Assembly: GCA_963769745.1 (NCBI GenBank)
Contig: CAVYNB010000009.1
Span: 124,001 to 188,000, forward strand
Reading direction: 5' to 3'
Origin: JALORV01 sp963769745
Lineage (GTDB): Bacteria; Pseudomonadota; Gammaproteobacteria; Burkholderiales; Burkholderiaceae_F
DNA: 64,000 bases
Shown: one piece after another, positions 44,002 through 52,603 of the stretch
How positions within the stretch are numbered: position 1 is the stretch's first letter
Layout: every line of letters starts with the position of its first letter
Program-made: the position numbers and the translations under genes
The notes under the pieces: model-generated
Database searches by the model: none
Seen by the model: the letters and a program-made list of their open reading frames with translations, nothing else
Told to the model about the DNA's origin: nothing

Positions 44002-46023
44002 ATGCGTCTCACAGCAATTCCAGTCTATACGTTCGTCGTTGCAGCTTTGCTGGCCTGCGCGCCCTCGTTCGGGGCCACGACCGAACGACCCGGCACGTCC
44101 GCACCGGCGCTCGCGCCGATCGACCAGGCATTCCTCGCCGCGCGCGATGCGGTACGCAATGGCGATCGCGCAAAGCTCGCCCAGCTCGCGCCGCAGCTGG
44201 CATCGCATCCGCTGGCCGCCTACGTCGAGTACTGGCAGCTCGTTCCGCGCTTGCGCAGCGATCCGGCGATCAATGTGCAGGTCGAGGAGTTCCTTGCGCG
44301 CTATCCGGGGAGCTACATCGGTGACCGATTGCGGCTCGACTGGACCTTCGCGCTCGCCGATCGTGGCGACTTCACCGGATTCGATCGGGAAGCGGCCTTG
44401 CTCGTCTGGAACACCGACGACAACCAGTTCCGCTGCTACAGCACGCTGTCGCGATACCGCAATGCGTCCGGTGCGCAGACGGACGTGATCGCGCGTGACG
44501 CGCGGCTGCTGCTCGCCAACACGCGCGACTCGGCGGGCGAAGGCTGCCTCGCGCTGACCGAGGCACTGCTTGCCGACGGGCGTATTTCAGTGTGGGAGCG
44601 GGTCCGGGCACTGGTCGAACAGAACCAGCTTTCCACGGCCAAGCGCGTCGGCCAGCGTGCGCTCGACGCGCAGGGCAAGCCGGTCGACCAGAAACTGCTG
44701 GCCCAGGCCATCGATCGCCCGGCCGCCTTCCTGATCGCGCACGAGCGCCGCCTGACGCAGATCCAGCGCGAACTCGCCATCGTGGCGATCGTGCGCCTCG
44801 CCCGTGACAGCCCGAGCGAGGCGGCCGAGCATGCGAACGCGCTCAACCTGCACCTGACGCCCGAGCAGCGTGGCATCGTCTGGGGCCGCATCGGTCACAT
44901 GGCCGCCCTGCGGCTCGACCCTGAGGCCAATGACTGGTACCGGCGCGGCGGGGAGCACGTCGGCGTCGGACCGGACGCGGTCCGTATCGACGAAGTGCTC
45001 GAGTGGCAGGTCCGCGCGGCGCTGCGCGCTGGCGACTGGTCGGCCGTGAAGTCGACCATCGACCGCATGCCGCCCTCGCTGCGTGGCGACCCGGCCTGGA
45101 TCTACTGGTACGGACGTGCATTGAAGGCCGAGAGCCGGCCTGCGGAGGCCCAGGATCACTTTGCGCAGATCGCGCCTCAGTTCAACTTCTACGGCAAGCT
45201 TGCTGCCGAAGAACTCGGCATCCCGATCGTGCTGCCGCCGCGCGCGCTGGCCCCCACCGCCGAGGACATCGCGCCGATGAGCGCCAACGCCGGCTTCGCT
45301 CGTGCACAGAAGTTCTACGAGCTGGGCATGCGCCTCGAGGGGCACCGCGAGTGGAACTGGCAGTTGCGCGGCATGAGCGACCGGCAACTTCTGGCTGCAG
45401 CCGAGTACGCGCGATCGGTCTCGCTGCTGGACCGCATGATCAATACGTCGGACCGCACGCGGTCCGAGTTCGACTTCACGCAGCGCTTCCCCTCGCCGTT
45501 CCGCGACACCATGGTCCAGTACGCGGCCCCGCTCGGTCTGGACGAAACATGGGTGTACGGACTCATCCGGCAGGAGTCCCGCTTCATCATGGACGCCCGT
45601 TCGCACGTCGGTGCGTCCGGACTGATGCAGCTGATGCCGGCCACGGCCCGCTACGTGGCGCGCAAGATGAATGTCAGCAATTTCTCGCCCGCGCGCGTGA
45701 ACGAGCTCGACATGAACCTGATGCTCGGCACGGCTTACCTCAAGCTCGTGCTGGACGATCTCGACGGCAGCCCGATGCTCGCGACCGCAGCCTACAACGC
45801 CGGACCGGGCCGCCCGCGCGCCTGGCGTTCGTCACTGGTGCGGCCGGTCGAAGGCGCGATCTTTGCCGAGACGATTCCATTCAACGAGACGCGCGACTAT
45901 GTGAAGAAGGTCATGTCGAACAGCGTCTACTACGCGGCCCTGTTCGAGAACAAGGCGCAGTCGCTGAAGCAGCGCCTCGGCACCATCGCACCCAAGTCGG
46001 CCGGCACGACCGAGTTGCCGTGA
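44002..46023 (+). CDS. slt: Soluble lytic murein transglycosylase
   Basis: The 673-residue periplasmic enzyme cleaves peptidoglycan glycan strands to form 1,6-anhydro ends. It has a signal peptide (about 1-24), a long alpha-helical superhelical domain (about 40-470) and a C-terminal SLT domain. The catalytic Glu is in LIRQESRF (about 532-536), followed by ASGLMQLMPATARYVA and NLMLGTAYLKLVLDDL. Architecture and length match Slt70. It is probably transcribed alone or with the NDUFA9-like gene 85 bases downstream. Confidence 0.94.
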   Translation: MRLTAIPVYTFVVAALLACAPSFGATTERPGTSAPALAPIDQAFLAARDAVRNGDRAKLAQLAPQLASHPLAAYVEYWQLVPRLRSDPAINVQVEEFLARYPGSYIGDRLRLDWTFALADRGDFTGFDREAALLVWNTDDNQFRCYSTLSRYRNASGAQTDVIARDARLLLANTRDSAGEGCLALTEALLADGRISVWERVRALVEQNQLSTAKRVGQRALDAQGKPVDQKLLAQAIDRPAAFLIAHERRLTQIQRELAIVAIVRLARDSPSEAAEHANALNLHLTPEQRGIVWGRIGHMAALRLDPEANDWYRRGGEHVGVGPDAVRIDEVLEWQVRAALRAGDWSAVKSTIDRMPPSLRGDPAWIYWYGRALKAESRPAEAQDHFAQIAPQFNFYGKLAAEELGIPIVLPPRALAPTAEDIAPMSANAGFARAQKFYELGMRLEGHREWNWQLRGMSDRQLLAAAEYARSVSLLDRMINTSDRTRSEFDFTQRFPSPFRDTMVQYAAPLGLDETWVYGLIRQESRFIMDARSHVGASGLMQLMPATARYVARKMNVSNFSPARVNELDMNLMLGTAYLKLVLDDLDGSPMLATAAYNAGPGRPRAWRSSLVRPVEGAIFAETIPFNETRDYVKKVMSNSVYYAALFENKAQSLKQRLGTIAPKSAGTTELP

Positions 46024-46108
46024 CCGGGGTTCGCGCCGGCCGCCCGACTCGAGACCCGACCCCGCAGAATAGAATCTCTCCTCGCAGTCACCCTCCTTCC
46101 GGTCCCCC

Positions 46109-47074
46109 GTGCAACATACCGACATCCTGGTCATCGGCGGAGCCGGCTTCATCGGCCGACACATCGTCAGCCGGCTCATCGACCGCGGGCTGAAGGTCAC
46201 GGTACCGGTGCGCCGGCGGGGGCGAGCGGGCCATCTGATCACGCTGCCGACAATCGACGTGGTCGAAGCCGACATCCATGACGACGCGACGCTTGCAGGG
46301 CTGATCACCGGTCGCGACGCGGTGATCAATCTGGTCGGCATCCTGCAGGGTTCGCGCGGATCGCCCTACGGCCCCGAGTTCGCCCGCGCGCATGTCGAGC
46401 TGCCGCGCCGCATCGTCAGAAGTTGTGAAACGCTGCGCGTGCGTCGCTATCTCCACATGAGCGCGCTCGGGGCGGATGCGCACGGGCCGTCGATGTACCA
46501 GCGCAGCAAAGGCGACGGCGAAGCCGCCGTGCGCGCCTCGTCGCTCGACTGGACCATCTTCCAGCCCTCGGTCGTGTTCGGACCGGAGGACAAGTTCCTC
46601 AACACGTTTGCCATGCTCGCGTCGGTCGCCCCGGTCCTTCCGATTGCCAACGCCGGCGCACGCTTCCAGCCCATTTTCGTCGGCGATGTGGCCGATGCGT
46701 TTGCCAACGCTCTCGACAATCCGGCCACCTACCGCAAGGCCTACGAACTGGTCGGGCCGCGCATCTACACACTGCGCGAACTCGTTAAGTTCGCGACCCG
46801 CGCGGCCGGACATCCGCGGCCCGTGATCGGCCTGCCGGCCGGTCTCGCCAAAGCGCAGGCCATCATGATGGAACTCGCGCCGGGCGAGCCGATGATGTCG
46901 CGCGACAACCTGGACTCCATGCAGCGCGACAACGTCGCAGCGCGCCAGCCCTACGTACCGCCGCCGGAACTGGGCATCGAACTGCGGCCGATGGAATCCG
47001 AGGCGGCGACCTATCTCGCCGGCCAGAACCTGCGCTCGCGGCTGGGCAGCTTTCGGGCGCGCGCTCGCCGTTGA
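46109..47074 (+). CDS. NAD(P)H-binding NDUFA9-like (atypical SDR) protein
   Basis: The 321-residue Rossmann-fold protein starts DILVIGGAGFIGRHIVSRLI and belongs to the atypical short-chain dehydrogenase group related to the complex I NDUFA9 subunit. It has YLHMSALGAD and YQRSKGDGEAAVRAS, with a Tyr-x3-Lys-like pair, and PSVVFGPED. It lacks obvious membrane segments. The start is GTG 46109 with only a weak ribosome binding site. In related genomes it lies upstream of a gst-cca pair, as here; its reaction is unknown. Confidence 0.85.
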   Translation: MQHTDILVIGGAGFIGRHIVSRLIDRGLKVTVPVRRRGRAGHLITLPTIDVVEADIHDDATLAGLITGRDAVINLVGILQGSRGSPYGPEFARAHVELPRRIVRSCETLRVRRYLHMSALGADAHGPSMYQRSKGDGEAAVRASSLDWTIFQPSVVFGPEDKFLNTFAMLASVAPVLPIANAGARFQPIFVGDVADAFANALDNPATYRKAYELVGPRIYTLRELVKFATRAAGHPRPVIGLPAGLAKAQAIMMELAPGEPMMSRDNLDSMQRDNVAARQPYVPPPELGIELRPMESEAATYLAGQNLRSRLGSFRARARR

Positions 47075-47117
47075 GGATCCCGATGACACAACGCGACGAC
47101 ATCCGGGGGAATCCGCA

Positions 47118-47766
47118 GTGAGCCGCGTGCTGGTCATCGGCAACAAGAACTACTCCAGCTGGTCGTTGCGCGCCTGGCTGGCATTGAAAGTGGCCGGAGT
47201 GGAATTCGAGGAACGTCGCATTGCACTCGACCAGCCGCAGACCAAGGCGGAGATCCTGCGGCATTCGCCCAGCGGCAAGGTGCCGTGCCTGGTCGACGGT
47301 TCGCTGGTCGTGTGGGATTCCCTGGCGATCTGCGAGACAGCGAACGAGCGCTATGCGGGGGGATCGCTGTGGCCGGCCGATCCGGACGCGCGTGCCCACG
47401 CGCGTGCCGTCACGGCCGAAATGCATTCCGGGTTCGTCGCCTTGCGGTCCCATATGCCGATGGACATCCGCTCGAACAAACCGGACGCCGGTGCGACAGC
47501 CCAGGGCCGCAGCGACGTGGCCGCGGACGTCCAGCGCATTCGTGCGATCTGGGCCGACTGCCTGGCCCGCAGCGGTGGACCGCTGCTGTATTCCACGTTC
47601 TCGATCGCCGACGCGTTCTATGCGCCGGTGGTCACGCGCTTCCGGACCTACGGCGTTGCCCTGGAAGCGCCGCTGGCCGCGTACGCCAACGCCGTCGTTC
47701 GCGCTGCCGGCGATGCAGCAGTGGGTCGCCGCGGCTCGAGCCGAAACCGAAGTCCTTTACTACTGA
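47118..47766 (+). CDS. Glutathione S-transferase, apparent +1 frame change near the C-terminus
   Basis: The roughly 215-residue GST has a thioredoxin-like N-terminal half (VLVIGNKNYSSWSLRAWLAL; SGKVPCLVDGSLVVWDSLAI) and an all-helical C-terminal half. After GTT at 47697-47699 one base must be skipped to read ALPAMQQWVAAARAETEVLYY and the stop TGA at 47764-47766, the expected GST end, whose last base is the first base of the cca ATG. Without the step the frame runs on into cca and gives one 601-residue fused frame. Confidence 0.87.
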
Positions 47767-48923
47767 TGAAGTTCTATCGCGTCGGCGGCTGTGTGCGCGA
47801 CGCATTGCTCGGCGAGGAACAGCAGCGTCGCGGTGAACTCGACGCCGCGCTCGAAACCGACCGCGACTGGGTCGTCGTCGGCGGCTCACCCGACGATATG
47901 ACGAAGCTCGGCTACCGGCCGGTCGGTCGCGACTTTCCCGTCTTTCTGCATCCGGAGACGCACGAGGAGTACGCGCTGGCGCGTACCGAGCGCAAGACAG
48001 CGCCGGGCTACAAGGGGTTTGTCTTTCACGCTGCGCCCGACGTCACGCTGGAAGCCGATCTCGAACGACGCGATCTGACGATCAACGCGATGGCGCTCGA
48101 CGAGGACGGCCGCCTGATCGATCCGCACAACGGGGCCCGCGACCTGCGTGCCGGCATCCTGCGCCACGTCAGCCCGGCGTTCGTCGAGGACCCGGTGCGC
48201 ATCCTGCGACTCGCGCGCTTTGCGGCACGCTTTCCCGACTTCCGGATTGCGCCGGAAACCGCCGAGCTGGTGCGCGAGATGGTCGTCAATGGCGAGGCCG
48301 ACGCCTTGGTGCCGGAGCGTGTGATGCAGGAAATCTCCCGCGGGCTGATGGAACGCCGGCCGTCGCGCATGCTGAACGTGCTGGTCGCGAGCGGACTGAT
48401 CGATCGCCTCTACAGTGAACTCGAAGACCTGGGACCGGCCAGTGCCGCGCTCGACCGGGCGGCAGCTAAGGGACTCGTGCTGCCAGCCCGCTTTGCCGTC
48501 CTCGCGAGTGCGTGCCGCAGCCCGCGAACGGTGGCCGACCTGATCGGCAAGTTGCGCGTGCCGCAGGAGTCCGCGCAGCTCGCACGGCTGCTGGTCGAAT
48601 TGCGCGAATCCCTGGAGACGGCGGAGTCTTCCGCCGCCGTCGTTGACGCGCTCGAGCGCGCCGACGCGTTTCGCCGACCAGAACGCTTCGAACTGCTGCT
48701 GCAGACCTTCGAGACGGCCTATGAAAAATCGGCCGAGCGGTTCCGGCAGGCGCTGCGCGCTGCGGCCGAGGTGGACGCGGGCGCGCTTGCGAGCCTGCAC
48801 CGCAATGACTCGGCCGAGATCCCGCGCGCAGTGCGACAGGCCCGGGTTGTTGCGGTCAGCGGCGCCCTGCACGCGGACGAGGGTCCGTCAGAACAGGCGC
48901 GCGATCAGCATCAACGCAAGTGA
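47766..48923 (+). CDS. cca: Multifunctional CCA-adding enzyme (tRNA nucleotidyltransferase)
   Basis: It adds or repairs the 3' CCA of tRNA. The 385-residue class II-type enzyme has the nucleotidyltransferase motifs YRVGGCVRDALLG, TDRDWVVVG and ERRDLTINAMALDE, and the neck motif DPVRILRLARFAARF. The usual HD phosphohydrolase domain is absent; this is the short form. The ATG 47766 overlaps the restored gst stop (TGATG). The last 12 codons overlap the convergent DUF2905 gene. Confidence 0.94.
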   Translation: MKFYRVGGCVRDALLGEEQQRRGELDAALETDRDWVVVGGSPDDMTKLGYRPVGRDFPVFLHPETHEEYALARTERKTAPGYKGFVFHAAPDVTLEADLERRDLTINAMALDEDGRLIDPHNGARDLRAGILRHVSPAFVEDPVRILRLARFAARFPDFRIAPETAELVREMVVNGEADALVPERVMQEISRGLMERRPSRMLNVLVASGLIDRLYSELEDLGPASAALDRAAAKGLVLPARFAVLASACRSPRTVADLIGKLRVPQESAQLARLLVELRESLETAESSAAVVDALERADAFRRPERFELLLQTFETAYEKSAERFRQALRAAAEVDAGALASLHRNDSAEIPRAVRQARVVAVSGALHADEGPSEQARDQHQRK

Positions 48924-49079
48924 CAGCAGCACGGTGCTGGTGAACGGCAGCAGCACTTCCTTCCCATTGATCTTGAAGCGGACGTCGCCCGGCAGCCGGC
49001 CTATGCCGAGGCGCTGCAGCCACGGCTGCAATGCGGTCAGCACGAGCAGCGCAAGGAAGGTGGTGAGCAGCCATTTCAT
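48888..49079 (-). CDS. DUF2905 family small membrane protein
   Basis: The 63-residue protein has two hydrophobic helices (LLTTFLALLVLTALQPWLQ and the C-terminal LPFTSTVLLSLALMLIARL) flanking the conserved loop GRLPGDVRFKINGKE. Length and motif match DUF2905. The start is ATG 49079. It overlaps the cca 3' end by 36 bases tail to tail and is just downstream of the MidA-like gene on the same strand. Confidence 0.88.
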   Translation of the reverse strand: MKWLLTTFLALLVLTALQPWLQRLGIGRLPGDVRFKINGKEVLLPFTSTVLLSLALMLIARLF

Positions 49080-49149
49080 GGTGACGCGACGAGTGTACGC
49101 GGCGCCCTGCGCTGAACCAGGACCGGCGGCGAGAGCCGTCGTTACGGGT

Positions 49150-50298
49150 TCACAGTCGTGCCGTTCGATCGCCTCGCGCAAAGCCGAGCAACGGCGCATC
49201 CAGTCCACGGCCGACCGCCATCACCTTGAAGAGTTCGCCCATTTCCGCCTCGGACAGCAGGCGATGCGCTTCGCTGCTGCGCGCCGGCGTGTGTTCCGTA
49301 CCAAGGCTTTCGATCAGTCCGCAATTGAGCAGGAAGTGTGCCTGTGAGGTGTATCCAAGAACCTGCAGACCGCCTTCGTGGGCCGCCTGCGCCATTGCAC
49401 TGAAGTCGACGTGCGCAGTCAGGTCGTTCAGGCCCGGCAGCCAGAAGACGTCGCTGTGGGCGAAGTGACGGTAGTGGCACATGATCGTGCCCATCAGCCG
49501 CTGCGGGTGGTAGTACTCCCGTCGTGGAAAGCCGTAGTCGATGGTGACGAGCGCCCCGCGCGTCAACCACTTTGCCGCAGTGCGCATCCACGCGACTGCG
49601 TCGAAGCCGATTTCAGAGCCGTAGCCGTCGGGCAGCTCGCCCACCTCGCGTTCGATCTCGGCCACTGCGGCGACCAGGTCGGGCGGCGCGGCGCGCTCGA
49701 CGAACCGGAGGCGGTCGTCGAGCGTTCCGACGCCCCGCTCCGCGACCGCTCCCCCGCGCTTGACGAAGAGCCGCACCGGCATCACATCGAGCACTTCATT
49801 GGCCAGCATGACACCCGCGAAGTCGACAGGCGCTGACGTCAGCCATACGACCGGCTCGCCCGCAAGCAGCGCCTGCTGACGCTCGCGCAATTCAGCCGAG
49901 ACTTCGACGATCGCGTAGCGCTGGCACGGTGCTCCGCGCTGTCGCAGTGCCCGCAGCAGTTCGCTCGCGAGGCGGCCCGATCCGGCGCCGAACTCGACGA
50001 TGCAGGCCGGTGTGTGCTCGAACACCTGGGCCACCTGAGCCGCAAGTGCCTGGCCGAAGAGCGGCGAGATTTCCGGTGCCGTGACGAAATCTCCGCCACT
50101 CGCCGAATCGCCGAACTTGCGCGCGCCGGCCGCGTAATAGCCCAGGCCCGGCGCGTACAGCACCTGCTGCATGTAGCGGTCGAAGGGAATCCAGCCACCC
50201 CGGTCGACGATCTCCGACGCGATCAACGCGCACAGTTTTTCACTGTGCGCGAGCTGATCGGCCGTGGGTTCCGGCAGCGGGGAGCGCGAGCGGTGCAT
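49150..50298 (-). CDS. SAM-dependent methyltransferase of the MidA/NDUFAF7 family
   Basis: The roughly 382-residue protein has the family opening GGWIPFDRYMQQVLYAPGLGYYAAG, here split as GGWIPFDRYM and LGYYAAG. The SAM-binding motif is CIVEFGAGSGRLASELL, followed by LANEVLDVMPVRLF and VTIDYGFPRREYYHPQR. NDUFAF7 methylates an arginine of a complex I subunit in mitochondria; bacterial roles are less clear. The ATG 50298 is used. It is divergent from the pteridine-reductase-like gene. Confidence 0.9.
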   Translation of the reverse strand: MHRSRSPLPEPTADQLAHSEKLCALIASEIVDRGGWIPFDRYMQQVLYAPGLGYYAAGARKFGDSASGGDFVTAPEISPLFGQALAAQVAQVFEHTPACIVEFGAGSGRLASELLRALRQRGAPCQRYAIVEVSAELRERQQALLAGEPVVWLTSAPVDFAGVMLANEVLDVMPVRLFVKRGGAVAERGVGTLDDRLRFVERAAPPDLVAAVAEIEREVGELPDGYGSEIGFDAVAWMRTAAKWLTRGALVTIDYGFPRREYYHPQRLMGTIMCHYRHFAHSDVFWLPGLNDLTAHVDFSAMAQAAHEGGLQVLGYTSQAHFLLNCGLIESLGTEHTPARSSEAHRLLSEAEMGELFKVMAVGRGLDAPLLGFARGDRTARL

Positions 50299-50363
50299 CG
50301 ATCGGCATGGTAGCCAAGCCCCGCAGGACACGCCGGCTACACTTGCGCGGTTCCGGAATTGCC

Positions 50364-51167
50364 ATGATGACTCGCCGCAGGACGAAATCTGCCGGCGCTG
50401 CGCTCGTCACGGGTGCGGCGCGCCGCATTGGTCGCGAGATCGCGCTCGCGCTTGCCCGCGACGGCTGGGACATCGCGGTGCACTACGCCACGTCGCGCGA
50501 CGAGGCGCTCGATACCGTGCGCGAGGTCGAGGCACTCGGACGACGGGCCATCGCGGTCAACCGTGACCTCGCCGTCGAGGCCGGTGTGCGCAGCCTGCTG
50601 GCCGAATGCGCACATGAACTCGGCGAGATCAGCTGCGTGGTCAACAACGCATCGCTGTTCGAGCACGACAGCGCGGCCACCTTTTCGGCCGAGGCACTGG
50701 TCCGCTGCATGCGGACGAACGTTGCAGCGCCGGTCCTGCTCGCGGAGTCCCTGCACGCGACGCTTTCACCGGGCGAGCGCGGCGTCGTGATCAACCTGCT
50801 CGACCAGAAACTGTGGAATCCGAATCCGGACTTCCTCTCGTACACGCTGTCCAAGGCCGCCTTGCGTGAGGCCACGGTGCTGCTCGCGCAGGCACTCGCC
50901 CCTCGCATTCGCGTGGTCGGCATCGCGCCGGGCATTACGTTGCCATCAGGTGATCAGTCCGAGGCCGGCTTTGCCGTGGCGCACACCGCGACCCCGCTCG
51001 GCCGTTCGAGCCAGCCCGAGGACATTGCCAGCGCCGTCGTGTTTGTTGCCAGGGCGGACGCCATCACCGGCACCACACTGCTGGTCGACGGCGGACAGCA
51101 TCTCGTTCCCAGCGACCGCGACGTCATGTTTCTCACCGAGCCCGCATCGCCGTCGGCGGCCGCATGA
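50364..51167 (+). CDS. Short-chain dehydrogenase, pteridine reductase (FolM/PTR1)-like
   Basis: The roughly 267-residue SDR has the nucleotide motif ALVTGAARRIGREIAL, where the TGxxxRxG variant with Arg is typical of pteridine reductases. CVVNNASLF and the catalytic SYTLSKAAL (YxxxK) are present, and GGQHLVPSDRD lies at the end. Its stop overlaps the folB start (ATGA), supporting a role in pterin/folate metabolism. Either ATG 50364 or 50367 can be the start. Confidence 0.88.
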   Translation: MMTRRRTKSAGAALVTGAARRIGREIALALARDGWDIAVHYATSRDEALDTVREVEALGRRAIAVNRDLAVEAGVRSLLAECAHELGEISCVVNNASLFEHDSAATFSAEALVRCMRTNVAAPVLLAESLHATLSPGERGVVINLLDQKLWNPNPDFLSYTLSKAALREATVLLAQALAPRIRVVGIAPGITLPSGDQSEAGFAVAHTATPLGRSSQPEDIASAVVFVARADAITGTTLLVDGGQHLVPSDRDVMFLTEPASPSAAA

Positions 51168-51562
51168 TGAACGGACTGCTCGACCCGCGCCTGGCCGACT
51201 GTCGCCGCCTGTTCCTGCGCAACTACGTGGTGGACGCCAACATCGGCATCCATGCATTCGAGAAGGCGGGCGCGCAGCGCCTCGCGCTCAACGTCGACCT
51301 GTATGTCGCGCTGGCGCTATCGACGCCGCGGCATGACCGGATTCATGAAGTGATCGACTACGACTTCATACGGCTGACGATCCGCCATCGCCTCGAACAG
51401 GGCCACATCAATCTGCAGGAAACGCTGGTCGATGACATCGCCCGCAGCCTGCTCGCGCACCCGGCCGTGCGCGCCGTGCGCGTCGCGAGCGAGAAGCCAG
51501 ACGTTTATGCCGACGTCGATGCGGTCGGCGTCGAAGTGCTGCACTTCAAGGACAGGGAATGA
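51164..51562 (+). CDS. folB: Dihydroneopterin aldolase
   Basis: The 132-residue folate-pathway enzyme converts dihydroneopterin to 6-hydroxymethyl-dihydropterin. It has NIGIHAFEKAGAQRLALNVDLY, quoted in part as NIGIHAFEKAGAQRL, and the conserved Tyr and Glu of DYDFIRLTI and LQETLVDDIA. It overlaps both neighbours by four bases (ATGA), forming a tightly coupled SDR-folB-ttcA unit. Confidence 0.92.
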   Translation: MMNGLLDPRLADCRRLFLRNYVVDANIGIHAFEKAGAQRLALNVDLYVALALSTPRHDRIHEVIDYDFIRLTIRHRLEQGHINLQETLVDDIARSLLAHPAVRAVRVASEKPDVYADVDAVGVEVLHFKDRE

Positions 51563-52554
51563 GCCTGCCAGGCCCGGCGAAGGGCGACGTTCCGGGCTCT
51601 CAGCAGGAAGGCGGCGCTGTCGCAGCGCCGACGGGCGATCGACCCGATCCGCGCCGCGCAGCCAGGCAGGCGCACGAGGACCACAAGCTCGAGAAGCGCC
51701 TGCTGCGCCTCGCCGGGCAGGCGATCGGCGACTACAGCATGATCGAGAACGGCGACAAGGTGATGGTGTGCCTTTCAGGTGGCAAGGACAGCTACAGCCT
51801 GCTCGAATTGCTGCTGACGCTGCGCAGCCGCGCGCCGATCGACTTCGACATCGTTGCCGTCAACCTCGACCAGAAGCAGCCGGGCTTTCCGGCCGACGTG
51901 CTGCCCGAGTACCTGGGTCGCCGCGGCGTGCCCTTTCGCATCGAGACGCAGGACACGTACTCGATCGTCACGCGCATCATTCCCGAGGGCCGGACGATGT
52001 GCTCGCTGTGTTCGCGCCTGCGGCGGGGAGTCCTTTATCGCGTGGCCGGTGAACTCGGCGCCACCAAGATCGCGCTCGGCCACCATCGCGACGACATCCT
52101 CGGGACTTTTTTCCTGAATCTGTTCTATGGCGGCCGGCTGAAGGGCATGTCGCCCAAGCTCGTGTCGGACGACGGCCGCCATGTCGTGATACGGCCGCTC
52201 GCCTACGTGAAGGAAGACGATCTCGCGCGCTATGCGCAGGTGCAGCAGTTTCCGATCATTCCCTGCAACCTGTGCGGCTCGCAGCCCAACCTCAAGCGCC
52301 AGGAAGTCAAGCGCATGCTGCAGGAGTGGGAGCGGCGCTTCCCGGGCCGCGTCGAGAATACGTTCAATGCGCTCGCCCGCGTGGTCCCCTCGCATCTGAT
52401 GGATGCGCAGCTCTTCGACTTCGCCTCGCTGCGTCCCACCGGCCAGCAGGAGCCGGAGGGCGACATCGCGTTTGACGACGACCCGTGCACGTCGGAGTTC
52501 GAGCCGATCGTGGAGTCGACCGACGGCGTGATCCGCTTCGCCGAGGCCGAGTAA
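51559..52554 (+). CDS. ttcA: tRNA 2-thiocytidine(32) synthetase TtcA
   Basis: The Fe-S enzyme thiolates C32 of tRNAs. The 331-residue product has a charged leader of about 40 residues, the PP-loop CLSGGKDSYSLLELLL (about 72-87) and two CxxC pairs, CSLCSRLRR and PCNLCGSQPNLKR, that bind the cluster. Ending at about residue 330, it is of normal length. It is translationally coupled to folB. Confidence 0.96.
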   Translation: MSLPGPAKGDVPGSQQEGGAVAAPTGDRPDPRRAARQAHEDHKLEKRLLRLAGQAIGDYSMIENGDKVMVCLSGGKDSYSLLELLLTLRSRAPIDFDIVAVNLDQKQPGFPADVLPEYLGRRGVPFRIETQDTYSIVTRIIPEGRTMCSLCSRLRRGVLYRVAGELGATKIALGHHRDDILGTFFLNLFYGGRLKGMSPKLVSDDGRHVVIRPLAYVKEDDLARYAQVQQFPIIPCNLCGSQPNLKRQEVKRMLQEWERRFPGRVENTFNALARVVPSHLMDAQLFDFASLRPTGQQEPEGDIAFDDDPCTSEFEPIVESTDGVIRFAEAE

Positions 52555-52603
52555 CGCGTCATGGAATGGCGCATCTTCAGGCGGCTCTCGGCGGCGGCCA
52601 GCG

